Part shown: positions 1 through 10,489 of the stretch, in pieces
How the letters are laid out: each line of letters begins with the position of its first letter
How positions within the stretch are numbered: position 1 is the first letter of the stretch
Assembly: GCA_032433765.1 (NCBI GenBank)
Contig: JAVIAB010000160.1
Coordinates: 33,686,202-33,750,201, forward strand
Origin: Megaustenia siamemsis
Lineage: Eukaryota; Mollusca; Gastropoda; Stylommatophora; Ariophantidae
Direction: 5' to 3'
DNA: 64,000 nucleotides
Made by a program: the position numbers and the translations under genes
The notes under the pieces: generated by a model
The model's input: only the letters and a program-made list of their open reading frames with translations
Databases searched by the model: none
What the model was told of the DNA's origin: nothing

Positions 1-421
1 CCTAAAAAGTGTGTTGTGTCTCAAAAAAGCTGTAAACAAAACACGAAGAGATCATGTAAAGAACGATGAAATCAGAAACACCATTGGAATTCTACCAGTC
101 ATCGAATACATAAAGAGACAAAGATTAAAGTGGTTTGAACATTTAATGCACATGAACCCCTTGGCACCAACGTTAAGAGCTTATAACAACATAATGGAAC
201 AACCAAGATATAGAGGCAGGCCAAGAAGAAGATGGATTGTGAGAACATGCGACGTAATAAAACAATACAATATCACGATGTGCCAAGCCACAGAAAGTGT
301 CCTTGACAGAAAAACATCATTGACTTAAGCCAGCGACGCCTACCGGCAAAAAGCAGAACAGTATAAAAAGATAGCAGAAAAAAAACGAACATCTATCTTC
401 GGCATGAGAAGGTTTGCTTAA
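1..421 (+). mobile_element. Non-LTR retrotransposon fragment, family B (RT C-terminal end)
   Basis: The open frame at 11-328 carries the layout of the C-terminal part of many RTE/CR1-like reverse transcriptases: RRDHVKNDEIR, then RLKWFEHLMHM, then the basic run YRGRPRRRW. After a frame change the reading continues as AYRQKAEQYKKIAEKKR to a stop near 421. The RT domain itself lies before the window start. The frame break marks a dead copy. Related fragments lie at 545-1240, 17160-17700 and 18880-19370. The family call rests on motif order recognised by eye; the exact clade is not established. Confidence 0.7.
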
Positions 422-544
422 CAAGTTTTGGGGCAAATTATGGCCTACTCTCTTAAACTGTTAACTAACAGTGGTTTCTAACGTGCGCAACTGCAGACGG
501 ACCCTTCTGGTTTTTCCCCATTATCCGAGAAGGCTAGAGATCGA

Positions 545-1240
545 ACCTCACTACAGAAGATGGAAAACTAGACAGAAAATTTGACATGAGAATACAAATA
601 ACAAATGCTTTCATATACCAGCTTTCACCATTGTTAAGACATCCAAACATTTCTATAGCGGCTAAACAACAAATGATAAATAACATTTTCATACCAACTT
701 TATGCTATGAAAGTCAAACATGGACCCTTTCTAAATCACATTTAAGAAAGATCAATACATGTGAGATGCGATGCTTGAGAAAAGTAACAAACAACGCAAG
801 AAGAGATAGACTACCATAAGAAAAATGTTTGGAACAAAACCCTACCAAGAATATATAGAACAACAACAACTTAAATGGTTTGGCCACCTGGTCAGAATGA
901 ATCGTTACCAATCACCATCAAGGGCGTTCTTCTCGAGAATTCATGGAAAAAGACCAAGAGGAAGACCCAGAAGAAGATGGATAGATGCAGTGACAGAGAC
1001 ATGTAACAACAAAGGAAAATCACTAATTCAGACAGTTCGAGCAGCTCAAGAACGACAAATGATATAACCACGACACCTTTTCGGTACCAGTGAGAAAGAG
1101 AAAAGAAGAAGATGGATAGATGCAGTGACAGAAACATGTAACAACAAAGGCAAATCACTAATTCAGACAGTTCGAGCAACGCAAGAACGATAAATGATAT
1201 AAACCACTACACCTTTTAGGTATCAGTGAGAAAGAGAAAA
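545..1240 (+). mobile_element. Non-LTR retrotransposon fragment, family B, with duplicated 3' end
   Basis: Two frames together (586-819 and 825-1067) give a family B C-terminus: IPTLCYESQTWTL, CEMRCLRKVTNNARRDR, a stop and frame slip near 819, then QQLKWFGHLVRM and KRPRGRPRRRWIDAV. The tyrosine-rich block ending in QTWTL and the KWFGH block are the usual landmarks after the RT thumb. The last part (from 971) is repeated in tandem with a 135-bp period. It is a decayed 5'-truncated copy. About 120 bp of non-coding sequence separate it from the fragment at 1-421, so the two may be separate insertions. Confidence 0.72.
971..1240 (+). repeat. 135-bp tandem duplication of the family B 3' end
   Basis: The block beginning aagaagatggatagatgcag at 971 starts again at 1106. 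Both copies encode RRWIDAVTETCNNKGKSLIQ and continue into the same 3' untranslated stretch. They differ at a few positions, so the duplication is not very recent. This is a two-unit tandem array inside retroelement sequence. Confidence 0.85.
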
Positions 1241-1261
1241 AAGAGAAAAGTACAAAAAAAA

Positions 1262-1516
1262 AAGAAAAAAAAATGTAAATAGCCCCCGTCACGCCAAGTG
1301 GCGTATAGAGAATATGGTGTTAATGACCATAAAGTTTACAGACCATGATTTTTTGGGTAATGTGGTCGGTATTACGCCCGTGCCGCTTTACTTTCCCAGA
1401 AAAAATTCAGTGCCCATTTAAGGCTGGGTGAACCCGGAATCCGTCGGTTGGGATCGAACCCTATCTTTGGTCCTCTGTAGTCCAGTTCACTATCCACTGA
1501 GTTATCGCGGCTCCCC
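1262..1516 (-). mobile_element. tRNA-headed SINE (SINE-1)
   Basis: Read on the minus strand, the element starts with a tRNA-like head (gggagccgcgataactcag; box B like gttcgatccc), continues with a conserved body (gggttcacccagccttaaat ... gggcgtaataccgaccacat ... cgccacttggcgtgacgg) and ends in a T-rich tail. The same body occurs at 2711-2970 (+) and 23945-24191 (-), and a diverged form at 24217-24490 (+) and 26700-26962 (-). The tRNA part is too diverged to be a working tRNA gene. Confidence 0.85.
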
Positions 1517-1974
1517 AAGAAATCAGAGGAGAGTAGAGTCTTAAAGACACAACCGATGAATTTTTCCGATATTTGAAAAACCACCACCGCTTGAGATGGA
1601 TTTTGAGGTCAGGTATCATGAGGAATATCATGAGGCCGATGACGTGTCCCTAGACAATCCACACCACCACATATATTGTATTAAATTGTAACTTAATATG
1701 GAATGTATACTATTACGATATTACTGCTAGATGTAATAATTATTTGCAACTAGATATCAACTATTTCGTTTCAGTGTTAGGTCCAATGAACTTATTAAAT
1801 GGCAGGTTGTTTCAGCTCATTGTTTAGTTTGTTATTGGCAATGTCAGTTTTGTCTTTGTCTATTCAAATATGAGTTGGCGGTAAGGGGAATATATTTGAC
1901 GGAATGTACACAAATTGGAGATACAAATAAACAAAAAAGATTGAAAGGCACTGATTTAGATTAACTTTGAGAAT
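1517..1974. other. Spacer without recognised feature
   Basis: No open frame with recognisable motifs, no clear repeat and no RNA fold that I can support. AT-rich, with scattered short direct repeats only. Confidence 0.5.
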
Positions 1975-2215
1975 CAGACAGACACAGAGAGGCAGGCAGA
2001 CAGACAGAGAGAGCGATAGAAATGAATAGAGAGATTTAAAGTAATAGAGAGAGAAGCAGGGAGATCGAGGAAAATGGAGAGGAAGAAGAAGAGACAGCGA
2101 GTGAGAGGAAGAAAGAGGGTTAGAGATAAATCAGTAGAGAAAAATAAATAAATAGAGAGAGAGAGAAAGAGAGGGAGAGCGCGAAGAAAAAAAAGAAAGA
2201 GAGACATCTTATCCT
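1975..2215. repeat. Purine-rich (GA)n low-complexity tract
   Basis: About 240 bp almost entirely of A and G on the plus strand, made of imperfect GAGA, GACAGA and GAAGAA units. It directly precedes the family A element at 2250. Short ORFs read on the minus strand (serine/leucine/phenylalanine-rich) are composition artefacts. Confidence 0.85.
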
Positions 2216-2603
2216 AAAAGGAAAAGAAGATAAAACAAACATTGATGACTGATGGAAATAATGGAAGAAAGAAGACAAGCGAAGTATACAACCCAGTACA
2301 ACAAAATAGGTAAGAAAATACACAAACTTGTGCTAAAAAAGGCAAAAGAAGACTGGCTCAGCCAAAGATATCTAGAAATTGAAACTATGCAAAATAAACA
2401 AGATGTAAGAGAGATGCACACAGAAATAACGAGAATGACTGGTTAAAATAAAAAGTCACAGAAAGACGATACATTGCTAAAAAAAATGAAAAGAAAAATG
2501 TTAAGACAGCAAAAATATAATCAATTGATAGCAGAAATATAAAATTGAATTATTTTATGACGAAAGGAAAAAGAAACCAATTATGAAATCTACATCAAGC
2601 CAT

Positions 2604-2970
2604 GGGTGTCCGGTTAGCGCAATCGATAGGCGGTTGGCTTACCACGGCAACAGCCGGGGTTCGTTCCCTGGCGAGGACACCTGGGTTTTACTAATTCCCT
2701 AAAAATTAGTGGGAGCCGCGATAGCTCAGTGGTTAGTGAACTGGACTACTACGGACAAGGGGTAGGGTTCGATCCCAACCGACGGCTCCGGGTTCACCCA
2801 GCCTTAAATGGGTACCGGATTTTTTTCTGGGAAAGTAAAGCAGCACGGGCGTAATACCGACCACATTACCCCAAAAATCATGTGCCGAAGGTTTGTAAAA
2901 TATAGGGTCACTAACACCATATTTCCCTATACGCCACTTGGCGTGACGGGGGGTACTTTACTTTTTTTTT
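2604..2970 (+). mobile_element. Composite SINE with two tRNA-like heads, 13-bp TSD
   Basis: The insertion is flanked by the exact repeat tacatcaagccat at 2591-2603 and 2971-2983, which splits the family A frame. Inside are two tRNA-like units in the same direction. The first, at about 2605-2683, has acceptor-like arms ggtgtcc/ggacacc and a box-B-like ggttcgttccc. The second, at 2712-2789, has arms ggagccg/cggctcc, a D-arm like gatagctcagtggttagtg and ggttcgatccc. A short linker (cctaaaaattagt) joins them. The SINE-1 body and a T-rich tail follow. Other SINE-1 copies in the window show only the second head. Confidence 0.85.
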
Positions 2971-3522
2971 TACATCAAGCCATACAATCTTAAAATCTGA
3001 AGTGGAAAAAGCTATACAAACAATGTAAAAGGGAAAAGCTGCAGGACCTGACAACATACAGATAGAGATAATAAAGGCACTGTAAGATTTTGACATTGCA
3101 GTGATCACAGACATGTGTAACGACATATACCATACAAGATATATACCAAATGAACTAAAAACGTCAACTTTCATTGCATTGCCTAAAAAGAATGGTGCAG
3201 TTGAATGCAGTTATTTTAAAACAATAAGTCTAATGAGCCATGTAACAAAAATCTTGCTAAACGTTATACAAGAAAGAATTAACGATAAAATCAAATTAAA
3301 ATGTGAACAACAGCCATTTGGATTTAGGAAAAACAAGCGATATTCTGCATGAGGATGCTAATCGAAAAGTTCACAGAAGCAGACAAATCAATATATGCCG
3401 AATCCTAGACTACATCTATGCTTTAGGCAGAATAAACAACAATCCATTAAAAAACGTATAGACAGCCTAAAATGTATACATGTAGATGACATAGACATAC
3501 GACTAGTGTGTCATTTATACTA

Positions 3523-5624
3523 TAGCTCGTTTCAAATCATGTGCCCAACTTCAAAACGCTATTACTCTCTAACCGTTTGTTAAAAACTTTAGAAATTTTC
3601 CGAATGTTATTAGAATGCAAAAGACCCTTTAAATGTATATTTAACAAATATCTTGCAGCTGCAGTTTTCTTAAAGCGGCGATATTTCTTTGATGTTTGTC
3701 AAAATTGTAAATTGTGAAGCCCTAAAGAATAGAAATTACCGTAGTTGTTGGTCTATGATTAATTTTCACTAGGTAAAGGCGTGGCCGTAATGGGGAAATA
3801 ACTGGATAAAACAAAACACCAGGAGAATTATTGTCTGCTCAGTTCGAGGACGGACGATAATATCAAGGTATACCTGTATGTCCAATTTTCATAGTTGTGT
3901 GGTCCTGAAAAGGATCGTTTGTTGAACTAATTTAAGGTAATAAAGGGGCCAACATTGAGGGGGCTATATACTTTCATTCTGAATCAGACGAGTCTAAAAG
4001 ATTAATAACTGTTTGGGGTTGAACATTCCACAAACCATAATTTTTCCAATATTCCTCTTCCTGTTTTAAGACGTGGTCTTCACATTTAGCCCAATAATCT
4101 TTGTCTATATTTAATAAAGCGAGATTAGCAAGAGTCTTTACATCGCATATTTTGAATGTTGTATTTTCATCTGCCACTTGTCCTTTTAATTTTGCCCAGA
4201 TTAGTTCTATTGGATTTAAATGAGCATGGTAAGGTGGCAGCCTCAAACTTATATGACCGTGCTCTTGGATAATCTTATCTATTTGAAAAATCTTTGTCCT
4301 CTGTTTTTGCTTTACTAGTAATTCAGGTTTTAAGTACATGTTATTAAATTGTATGTGCTCCTTTGTGAGCCATATCTTAATAGCATCTTTTGTACTGGAT
4401 GACGTCGGGACTTTATCTTCAAGTGCAACAATGTTGTGGTACGCTGCATTGTCCATTATTAGGCAAGATGGTCGATCTAGTGATGGGAGAACAGAATTTT
4501 CAATCCAATGTCTAAATATGTGACCATTCATCTCAGAGTGATAATCCCGATTGTCTATGGATTTTGAAAGAAAAATGAGCTCTGCATTCTGTATTAGTCC
4601 ATGTTGTCGACTACCTGCATGAGCAATTATCAAGCGCTGTCCTTTGCTGCTAGGTATTAATCTCTTAATCTTTCCATCTGATGACTGCCATTCCCTTTGG
4701 TTAGTGTGGTGAGCATTGATCCATGTTTCATCCAAGTACACAATATCATAACCTTGCTTGCGCACCTCTTTTACTTCACGTAAGTAATTGCTTCTCATGA
4801 CTACTATATCTCTCACAGATAATGTTTCGTCCATTGGAATACTTTCTGAATGTAAAGCCTGCAGCTCTCACATTCCTTCATAATGTAGACTTTGATATTT
4901 CAATACTGTTGTTCTTTTTCAGCGATACTTTTAATTTTCTTATTGTAACAGTTTCATTCATACCCAACATTTTGCGAATTTCACTTCTAATAAGTTCACT
5001 GTCGAAATTATCCAACATTTTTGCTCTTCCTTGTGATTTTGTATATTTTGAACATTGACGGTCACGTGCTTGAATCCAGCGATTAAATGACCGTTTAGAT
5101 AAATCCAAAATGTGTCTTGTCCTATTCTCATGGTTTTCTAAAGAATGAAATAATCTTCCTCGTTTAGCCTCTTTGCAAAAATAGTCATACATTTTTATTG
5201 CGATGTTTTGTAAACTGCAGAATTTCATTTTAAGACTCATGATAAATGTTATTGTTCCACGTCTCCACCTATGAATGAACGGAAATGGAACACACAATGC
5301 CTCGTGTTTTCTACAAGTGTCTAATTGTGTCAGAAAGCCCACGTGGAAAGCGTGCAAAAACGTCAATTGTAACGTGTATGGATTTTTAATCGCTATTTTT
5401 AACTTAAAATACTGTAAACATTAAGTTTTGACTACATCAATGGGTCGTTATAAATTTATATAAATCAAATAAGCAACAATAATAACCAAATGTTTTTTTT
5501 AATGAAATTAATTCCCTGTTGGGTTCTAATCATTATAACTTTACATGCAAATTTTGAAAAAATTACAAAAAGAGATTAAAAAGATATCGATTTTAAAGTT
5601 GGGCACATGATTTGAAACGAGCTA
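3523..5624 (-). mobile_element. Tc1/mariner-superfamily DNA transposon, DD82E-like, inactive
   Basis: Both ends carry the inverted repeat tagctcgtttcaaatcatg, extending to about 34 bp with one mismatch (3523-3556 and 5591-5624). TA lies on each side (3521-3522 and 5625-5626), the target duplication expected for this superfamily. The 2.1-kb element holds one transposase gene on the minus strand with inactivating changes. It inserted into the RT frame of the family A element: HLY before it joins DQTAIIKYN after it. The outer repeat shares tcgtttcaaa and its distance from the TA with the element at 7285-9736, so the two are relatives. Confidence 0.9.
3974..5240 (-). pseudogene. DDE transposase pseudogene (nonsense plus frameshift)
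   Basis: By comparison with the intact gene at 7711-8988, the start is the ATG at 5240 (MSLKMKF against MGIKVKF). The N-terminal part encodes the DNA-binding region to SKSTL. There a conserved tryptophan codon TGG is TGA (4878-4880). A net loss of 5 nt follows, between the ICE codons and the MRSNYL codons near 4803-4815. The C-terminal part (open 3974-4834) keeps all three catalytic acidic residues in DIVYLDETWIN, LIMDNAAYHN and HLNPIELIW, with 81 residues between the second D and the E. The protein is therefore cut in two and very probably inactive, although the catalytic half is still open. The 286-residue frame starting at 4834 uses an out-of-frame ATG and should not be read as a separate gene. 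Confidence 0.9.
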
Positions 5625-5878
5625 TAGGATCAAACAGCAATAATAAAATATAACAAAGAATTTGTTAATATTAAAAGAGAAAGTTATAATCTTTTTTTTA
5701 AAAAAATCACAGAGATGCCAGGCATAAACATTAATGGAAAGATCATCAATAACCTAAGATATGCTGATGATACTGTACCACTATCAGAAAATCCTGGAGA
5801 TCAAATACAATTACTTAATGAAACGAACATGACAAGCAAAAAATATGGATTAGACATGAATATCAAAAAGACAAAAAC

Positions 5879-6425
5879 GTCGACAACCAGGAGTCCATGA
5901 CACTCCTTCGAATGAAAGAGATGGGAGTTACGATGGGCACAGCCAGAAACGAGGAACTTAGTGGGCGTATGCTTGCTGCTTGCTTGCTTGCGTTCGCCCG
6001 ATGACTTAAGGAGTGTACCTCGTCATCATCCGCCCTTAAAAGGACGTTAAGTAGACGTGTCTGTGTTGTGTTGTGGTTTACAGTATAACTATGATATTTG
6101 CGCATTTCGACCCAACACATCCGACTTCAGTACGACATTTATGAGTACCAGGTTGTCTTCACTCTTCAATCCCTACTCGCTTGGCCAGACTAGACAGGTT
6201 AGTCTGTTACTAGAGGCACCACGGAGAGGTGGAGCAGGGTCTGGATGGTTCTGGTTCACCGATCCTGGCGCAAGCCATCAGCTGTGGATCGCTGACAACT
6301 TCCAGCTCTGGTGTTGGGAGGTGCGGAGTCGTCAGTCGCTGGACATTGCGGGACTTGCTAAGGAGGGGATCTGAGCACCTATGGACGTGTTCGAGGTGCA
6401 ATGATGATGATCCGCAAATAACTCA
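5879..6425 (+). mobile_element. Family E retroelement 3' fragment with a further repeat inside
   Basis: The insert sits between two copies of agacaaaaac (5869-5878 and 6426-6435) and interrupts the family A frame at NIKKTKT. Its first 90 bp and last 110 bp match, in order, the family E fragment at 27725-27923 (LRMxEMGVxxGTAR, then GVVSRWxLRxLLRRGSE and the end aatgatgatg). Between about 5970 and 6320 lies extra sequence, similar in part to 23330-23640, that the other family E copy lacks. That makes it a secondary insertion (repeat F); I could not find its target duplication. Confidence 0.75.
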
Positions 6426-7129
6426 AGACAAAAACTATGAGCATAAACAAAGATAATATTTCAAAACCTACAAGTGAATATCAAAGTGGAAGAAATAGCT
6501 CTTGTGGCTGTTCAAAGCTACAACTACTTTGGACATACAAATGAAGGAAAATCTAAAACTTAAGTAAACAAAAGAACAGAAATGGCAAAAAGCAAATTTT
6601 AATGTCATAAAAAATATATTAACATCGAAACAAATAACAAAAGGGCGAATAACAAAATGTTTTATTTTCTCAACATTCCTATATGGTGCAGAAACATGGA
6701 CATTAGACAAGATAATAGAACAGAAAAGTGAAGCCTTTGAAATGTGGGTTTATAGAAGAATATATGAAGATTTGGATTGAAATTTTTAAAAAAAATGAAG
6801 TCTTAATCAACTAAACATGAAAAGAGAACTACTAAACACAATTCAAACTTACAAGTGAGACTTTTGGGGAATGTTAAAAGACACAACGGTCTACTAAAAG
6901 TAATCTTGGAAGAGGAAATACAAGGTAAAAGAAGTAGAGCAGGCCATGGCTTACCTGGCTTACCTGGACGAGTAACACTAAAAGATGGACAAGTCAGCCT
7001 ATGACAACCTGAACCATCAAAGCAAGAGACAGATATGAATGGCGCTCCATGGTAGCCAACCTTTGATGCGGAGACGGCACTCAATGATGATGACCGGAAA
7101 AAATAAATCAAGAGAAAGAAAGATAGAGA

Positions 7130-7162
7130 GATTCAGTGAGAGATAGATAGATAGAGAGAGAG

Positions 7163-7218
<56 letters not shown>
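7130..7218. repeat. (GATA)n/(GA)n microsatellite
   Basis: Begins as gatagatagatagag and passes into about 70 bp of GA dinucleotides with a few A insertions. It follows the 3' end of the family A copy, where RTE-type elements often carry simple-sequence tails. Confidence 0.9.
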
Positions 7219-7219
<1 letters not shown>

Positions 7220-7284
7220 GACAAAGATTAAATGAGAATAGTCAACTGTGTTGTGGATAGTGTTGAAATATGAGTGAGTGACTA

Positions 7285-9736
7285 TTGGTCGTTTCAAAAT
7301 ATTTTGAAGGTGTTTAAAATTCCATATCTCTGCAACCAATTGATTGATAATGCTGAAATTTTGCATATGGTCTTGTGATTTTTTGGTCCCAAGAAGTACA
7401 TTCATTTCCTCACCAACAAACGTATAGTTTTAAATATTCTTTATTTGAAGTATACAAATTTAAGGCATTTTGGTCAAACCATATATTTGGAGGAATTACC
7501 GCTTCATATGAGTGAACACCCACGGACTTGTCATCTTGAACGTAATGCGCGCCAATTTCCCTGTTTTAAGCACTAAAAAACACATAAAACGCGTCATAGT
7601 TATAATTTTATATCCGGTGCATCCCATTTCCTGTCGTTTTGTTGTGATTTATGTGCAACGGCGTATCCTAATTATTGGGTAATTTCGTTAAATTTGTGAT
7701 CTGTTAGTCAATGGGTATAAAAGTAAAGTTCCTTACATTGCAATCAGTGGCAATAAAGGTGTATAAATATTTTTGCATAGAAGCTAAGCGTGGAAAACTG
7801 TATCGAAGCATCTCAAAGCCAGAAAAGAGAACTATTCACGCATTGGGTATAAGCAAACGCTTTTTCAAACAAGTGCTTAAAGCTAACGGAGTGTCCAGTT
7901 CAATCAAGACTAGGACGCTAGGAAGAAAGAAAGTAGTAGATAGTTTTGACAAGGAAGTGATTAGAAGAGCAATTTGTAAAATGTTCGATTCCAAAGAAAC
8001 TGTGACTTTAAGAAAACTGAAAATTCGACTGAGAGCAGAAAATGACATTGTTGTGTCGAAAACAACATTATGGAGAACTGTTAGAAGCATCGGTTTTACG
8101 TTTAGAAAGTACGATAGTGGTAGAAATGTCATCTGCGAGAAGCCGCACTTAGTTTCTATGAGGAGTAAATATTTACGTGAAGTACGGGAAATGCGTAACC
8201 AAGGTTATGATATTGTATTTCTAGATGAATCTTGGATAAATTCTCACCACACAAGTGCAAAGGAATGGCAGTTATCAGATGGAAGTATTAAAAGATGTGT
8301 ACCCACTGGAAAAGGACAGCGTATTATAATGGCACATGCAGGCAGCCGAAAAGAAGGGTTGGTGAAAAATGCAGAACTTATATTCACCTCTAATTATACT
8401 GACAACAGGGACTATCACACCGAGATGAATGGCCATATATTTAGAGAGTGGATTGAAAATACTCTTCTTCCAATTCTAGACAGACCATCCTGTCTGGTAA
8501 TGGACAACGCGTCGTACCACAACGCTGTGGCAGAAGAAGACAAAATTCCTACATCTACCAGTACAAAAGATGTTATAAAGATTTGGCTAAGAAAGGAAGG
8601 AATTCCATTTAACGAGGGATTTTTGAAACCTGAATTACTGTCACTTGTTAAGAAATCGCAAAAGACCAAAGTATTCCAAATAGACAAAATCATTCAACAG
8701 CATGGTCATACGTGCTTGAGACTGCCCCCTTATCATCCACAATTAAACCCCATTGAACTCGTTTGGGCAAAAATTAAAGGGCAGGTGGCAGCTGAGAATA
8801 CAAGTTTTAAACTATGCGATATAAAAGGACTGACATATGCTGCTCTATCACAGATTGACAAAGATTTTTGGTGCAAATGTGAAGATCATGTCTTAAAAGA
8901 AGAAAATGACTATTGGAAAAAAGATGGACTATCGTTCGTTCAGCCCAGATTAGTAATCAATATGTTAGACTCCTCTGATTCAGAATAAATGAAATAATAA
9001 TGGACGTTTTTATATGTCCGCATGATCAATCTTTAGCTAAAGTTGATAACGTTTTGAAAATGTAAAGATTCTTTATATGTGTACTGCAGGCATGCAAAGA
9101 AACTAAATCACTTTCATATGTCTTGTTTACGTAAAATAATGAAAGTCACATGGAAAGACATAAAACGAACAATGTAGCTCTTTACAGTGAAGAGGATCCC
9201 GTGCTTACATCGGACTCTTTAGTCACATGCGTACCCATAAACAATAACTTTGCTTGATATGTCATGCTCGTTATCGCTCGCAACAGATAATTAATTTTTT
9301 TAAATGTATTCTTTGTTGTATATTGTTTAAATAGTTTTCATTAATGGAACTGTTTATACGCTGATTTGTTTTAGACCGTCTGTAAAGGCTATAACATTGA
9401 CATTCTCATAGTATTTTAAAGAAAGTAAACAATAGAAAGTAAACAGTTGATAAACGCCTCCAACTTTCAAGTTGTGTAGAGACGCCTATGTCGAGAAGCT
9501 GATTTCCATTAATGTACGGTAAATTATTTTCTCCAGGAGCAAAAAGATCCGTAAATTCACTGAGATCAAAGGAAAGTGCTGCTTCATGATGAAGCATACT
9601 TCCTACATCATTAAATTTTGTGAAATCGGTGGGACCTTGGAAAAACAAGGCCAGATGCAAAAAATCAAGTTTGTAAGTGCATGGAAAGAGGAGATATTTC
9701 ATGTTAATCGTGAACATTTAGATTTGAAACGACCAA
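7285..9736 (+). mobile_element. Tc1/mariner-superfamily DNA transposon, DD82E-like, transposase intact
   Basis: Ends: ttggtcgtttcaaa at 7285 and its inverse ending at 9736, with TA on both sides (7283-7284 and 9737-9738). The terminal repeat is short, about 14-16 bp on clean match. The element is 2452 bp with one full open transposase (7711-8988) and about 430 bp and 750 bp of non-coding flank, longer than in most mariners. The relative at 3523-5624 is 2.1 kb. The open gene with the full catalytic set suggests a fairly recent insertion, but I cannot say that it moves. Confidence 0.85.
7711..8988 (+). CDS. DDE transposase, DD82E (Sailor-like) group of Tc1/mariner/IS630
   Basis: A 425-residue uninterrupted protein that should act in the nucleus to cut and join the ends of its own element. 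Residues about 40-130 look like a two-part helix-turn-helix DNA-binding region (HALGISKRFFKQVLKANG, then VTLRKLKIRL and SKTTLWRTVRSIGFTFRK). The catalytic core is clear: IVFLDESWIN (D172), LVMDNASYHN (D265) and QLNPIELVW (E349). That leaves 83 residues between the second D and the E, against 34-41 in common mariner and Tc1 enzymes. The spacing agrees with the group I know as DD82E or Sailor; the relative at 3974-5240 has 81. A lysine-rich insert (residues 295-330) accounts for the extra length. The start is the first ATG in frame that aligns with the relative. No stop or frameshift is seen. The acidic C-terminus ends LDSSDSE in both copies. Confidence 0.92.
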   Translation: MGIKVKFLTLQSVAIKVYKYFCIEAKRGKLYRSISKPEKRTIHALGISKRFFKQVLKANGVSSSIKTRTLGRKKVVDSFDKEVIRRAICKMFDSKETVTLRKLKIRLRAENDIVVSKTTLWRTVRSIGFTFRKYDSGRNVICEKPHLVSMRSKYLREVREMRNQGYDIVFLDESWINSHHTSAKEWQLSDGSIKRCVPTGKGQRIIMAHAGSRKEGLVKNAELIFTSNYTDNRDYHTEMNGHIFREWIENTLLPILDRPSCLVMDNASYHNAVAEEDKIPTSTSTKDVIKIWLRKEGIPFNEGFLKPELLSLVKKSQKTKVFQIDKIIQQHGHTCLRLPPYHPQLNPIELVWAKIKGQVAAENTSFKLCDIKGLTYAALSQIDKDFWCKCEDHVLKEENDYWKKDGLSFVQPRLVINMLDSSDSE

Positions 9737-9738
9737 TA

Positions 9739-10200
9739 GTAATAAATAACGCAAGTATGGGAGGAAAGCGTTATCAAACAGAATATCAAAGCTTATTTTG
9801 AGTAGCGGGCCCTGCATTGTCAGTCCAAGCATTCTGTAGGTAAAGAACGTATGATGTGTTTACACTTTGCATCAAAAGCGCTTTTTAGTTTATTTCTGTC
9901 GACACCGATGTCTGTTTGGTCTTGATGATAAAAAAGAAGAGCTATATACATTTTGTTCATAGATTCCATTCAGATTCTTTGTGTTGTTTTGATTGTCAGC
10001 CCTACCTTTTGGATAGTCAGTGTTGTGTTGGATTTGGCTATCTCTCGTCTATATATATATATATACTTGTCGCTGTTCGAAGTCCAGGTCCAATCACTCT
10101 TTCTGTCTACCCACCACCTTTAACGTTTGCTTTGGTTGTTCTTTGTTTTCTGGGGAATGCTCTTTACAGACCTTGTGCACTGTATAGTATGGGTTCGAAT
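9739..10200. other. Spacer without recognised feature
   Basis: Contains a short (TA)n run near 10051-10064 and a 114-codon ORF (9916-10260) without any motif I recognise. That ORF runs into the short tandem repeat that follows and is probably chance. Confidence 0.5.
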
Positions 10201-10385
10201 CATATAAGACTTGCATCACAGGAAAATGGTGAAGTAGCTCGTCACATTGCAGGAAGATAGCGAAGTAGTTCGTCATATTTCAGGAAGATAAGTGAAGTAG
10301 CTCGTCACATTTAAGAAAAATGGTGATGTAGCTCGTCACATTTCAGGAAGATAACGAAGACGTTCGTCACATTTCAGGAAGACTT
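10201..10385. repeat. Short tandem repeat, about 37-39 bp, five units
   Basis: Units of the type gtagctcgtcacatttcagg followed by aagatagcgaa recur five times with small indels. The first unit lies in the last codons of a chance ORF. No source gene is evident. Confidence 0.8.
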
Positions 10386-10489
10386 TATCAAGTAAAACTT
10401 GAATCAGTCACTTCATACACAAAGAAAGAAATTAGAATTAGAATAGCAATGACTTTCGGAAACTTTAATTAAATCTAAATTACTGAGCA

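Larger units (their letters stand above)
2250..7090 (+). mobile_element. Family A non-LTR retrotransposon copy, broken by nested insertions
   Basis: The pieces read in order as one RTE-like RT protein. The linker before the RT lies at 2252-2446 (KEDWLSQRYLEIE). Then come GKAAGPDNIQIEIIKAL (about 3030-3085), STFIALPKK, QQPFGFRKNKR (about 3310-3340), HVDDIDIRLVCHLY up to 3520, DQTAIIKYNKEF after 5627, then KIINNLRYADDT at 5740-5775 (motif C) and YGLDMNIKKTKT ending at 5878. After an insertion the copy resumes at 6426 and runs degenerate to the 3' end, where the ggcactcaatgatgatga terminus matches the better copy at 46277-47056. Sequence coding the RQGC motif is missing near 5690. Stops and frameshifts are frequent. 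Three insertions with TSDs sit inside it, so it is the oldest layer here. Confidence 0.8.

Noticed and set aside
1975..2446. Several minus-strand 65-77 codon ORFs rich in Ser, Leu and Phe
   Set aside because: They are produced by the purine-rich tract and by the antisense of the family A coding frame.
2605..2790. Two functional tRNA genes
   Set aside because: Both are bounded by a shared retroposition target duplication and joined to a SINE body. The anticodon arms do not fold cleanly.
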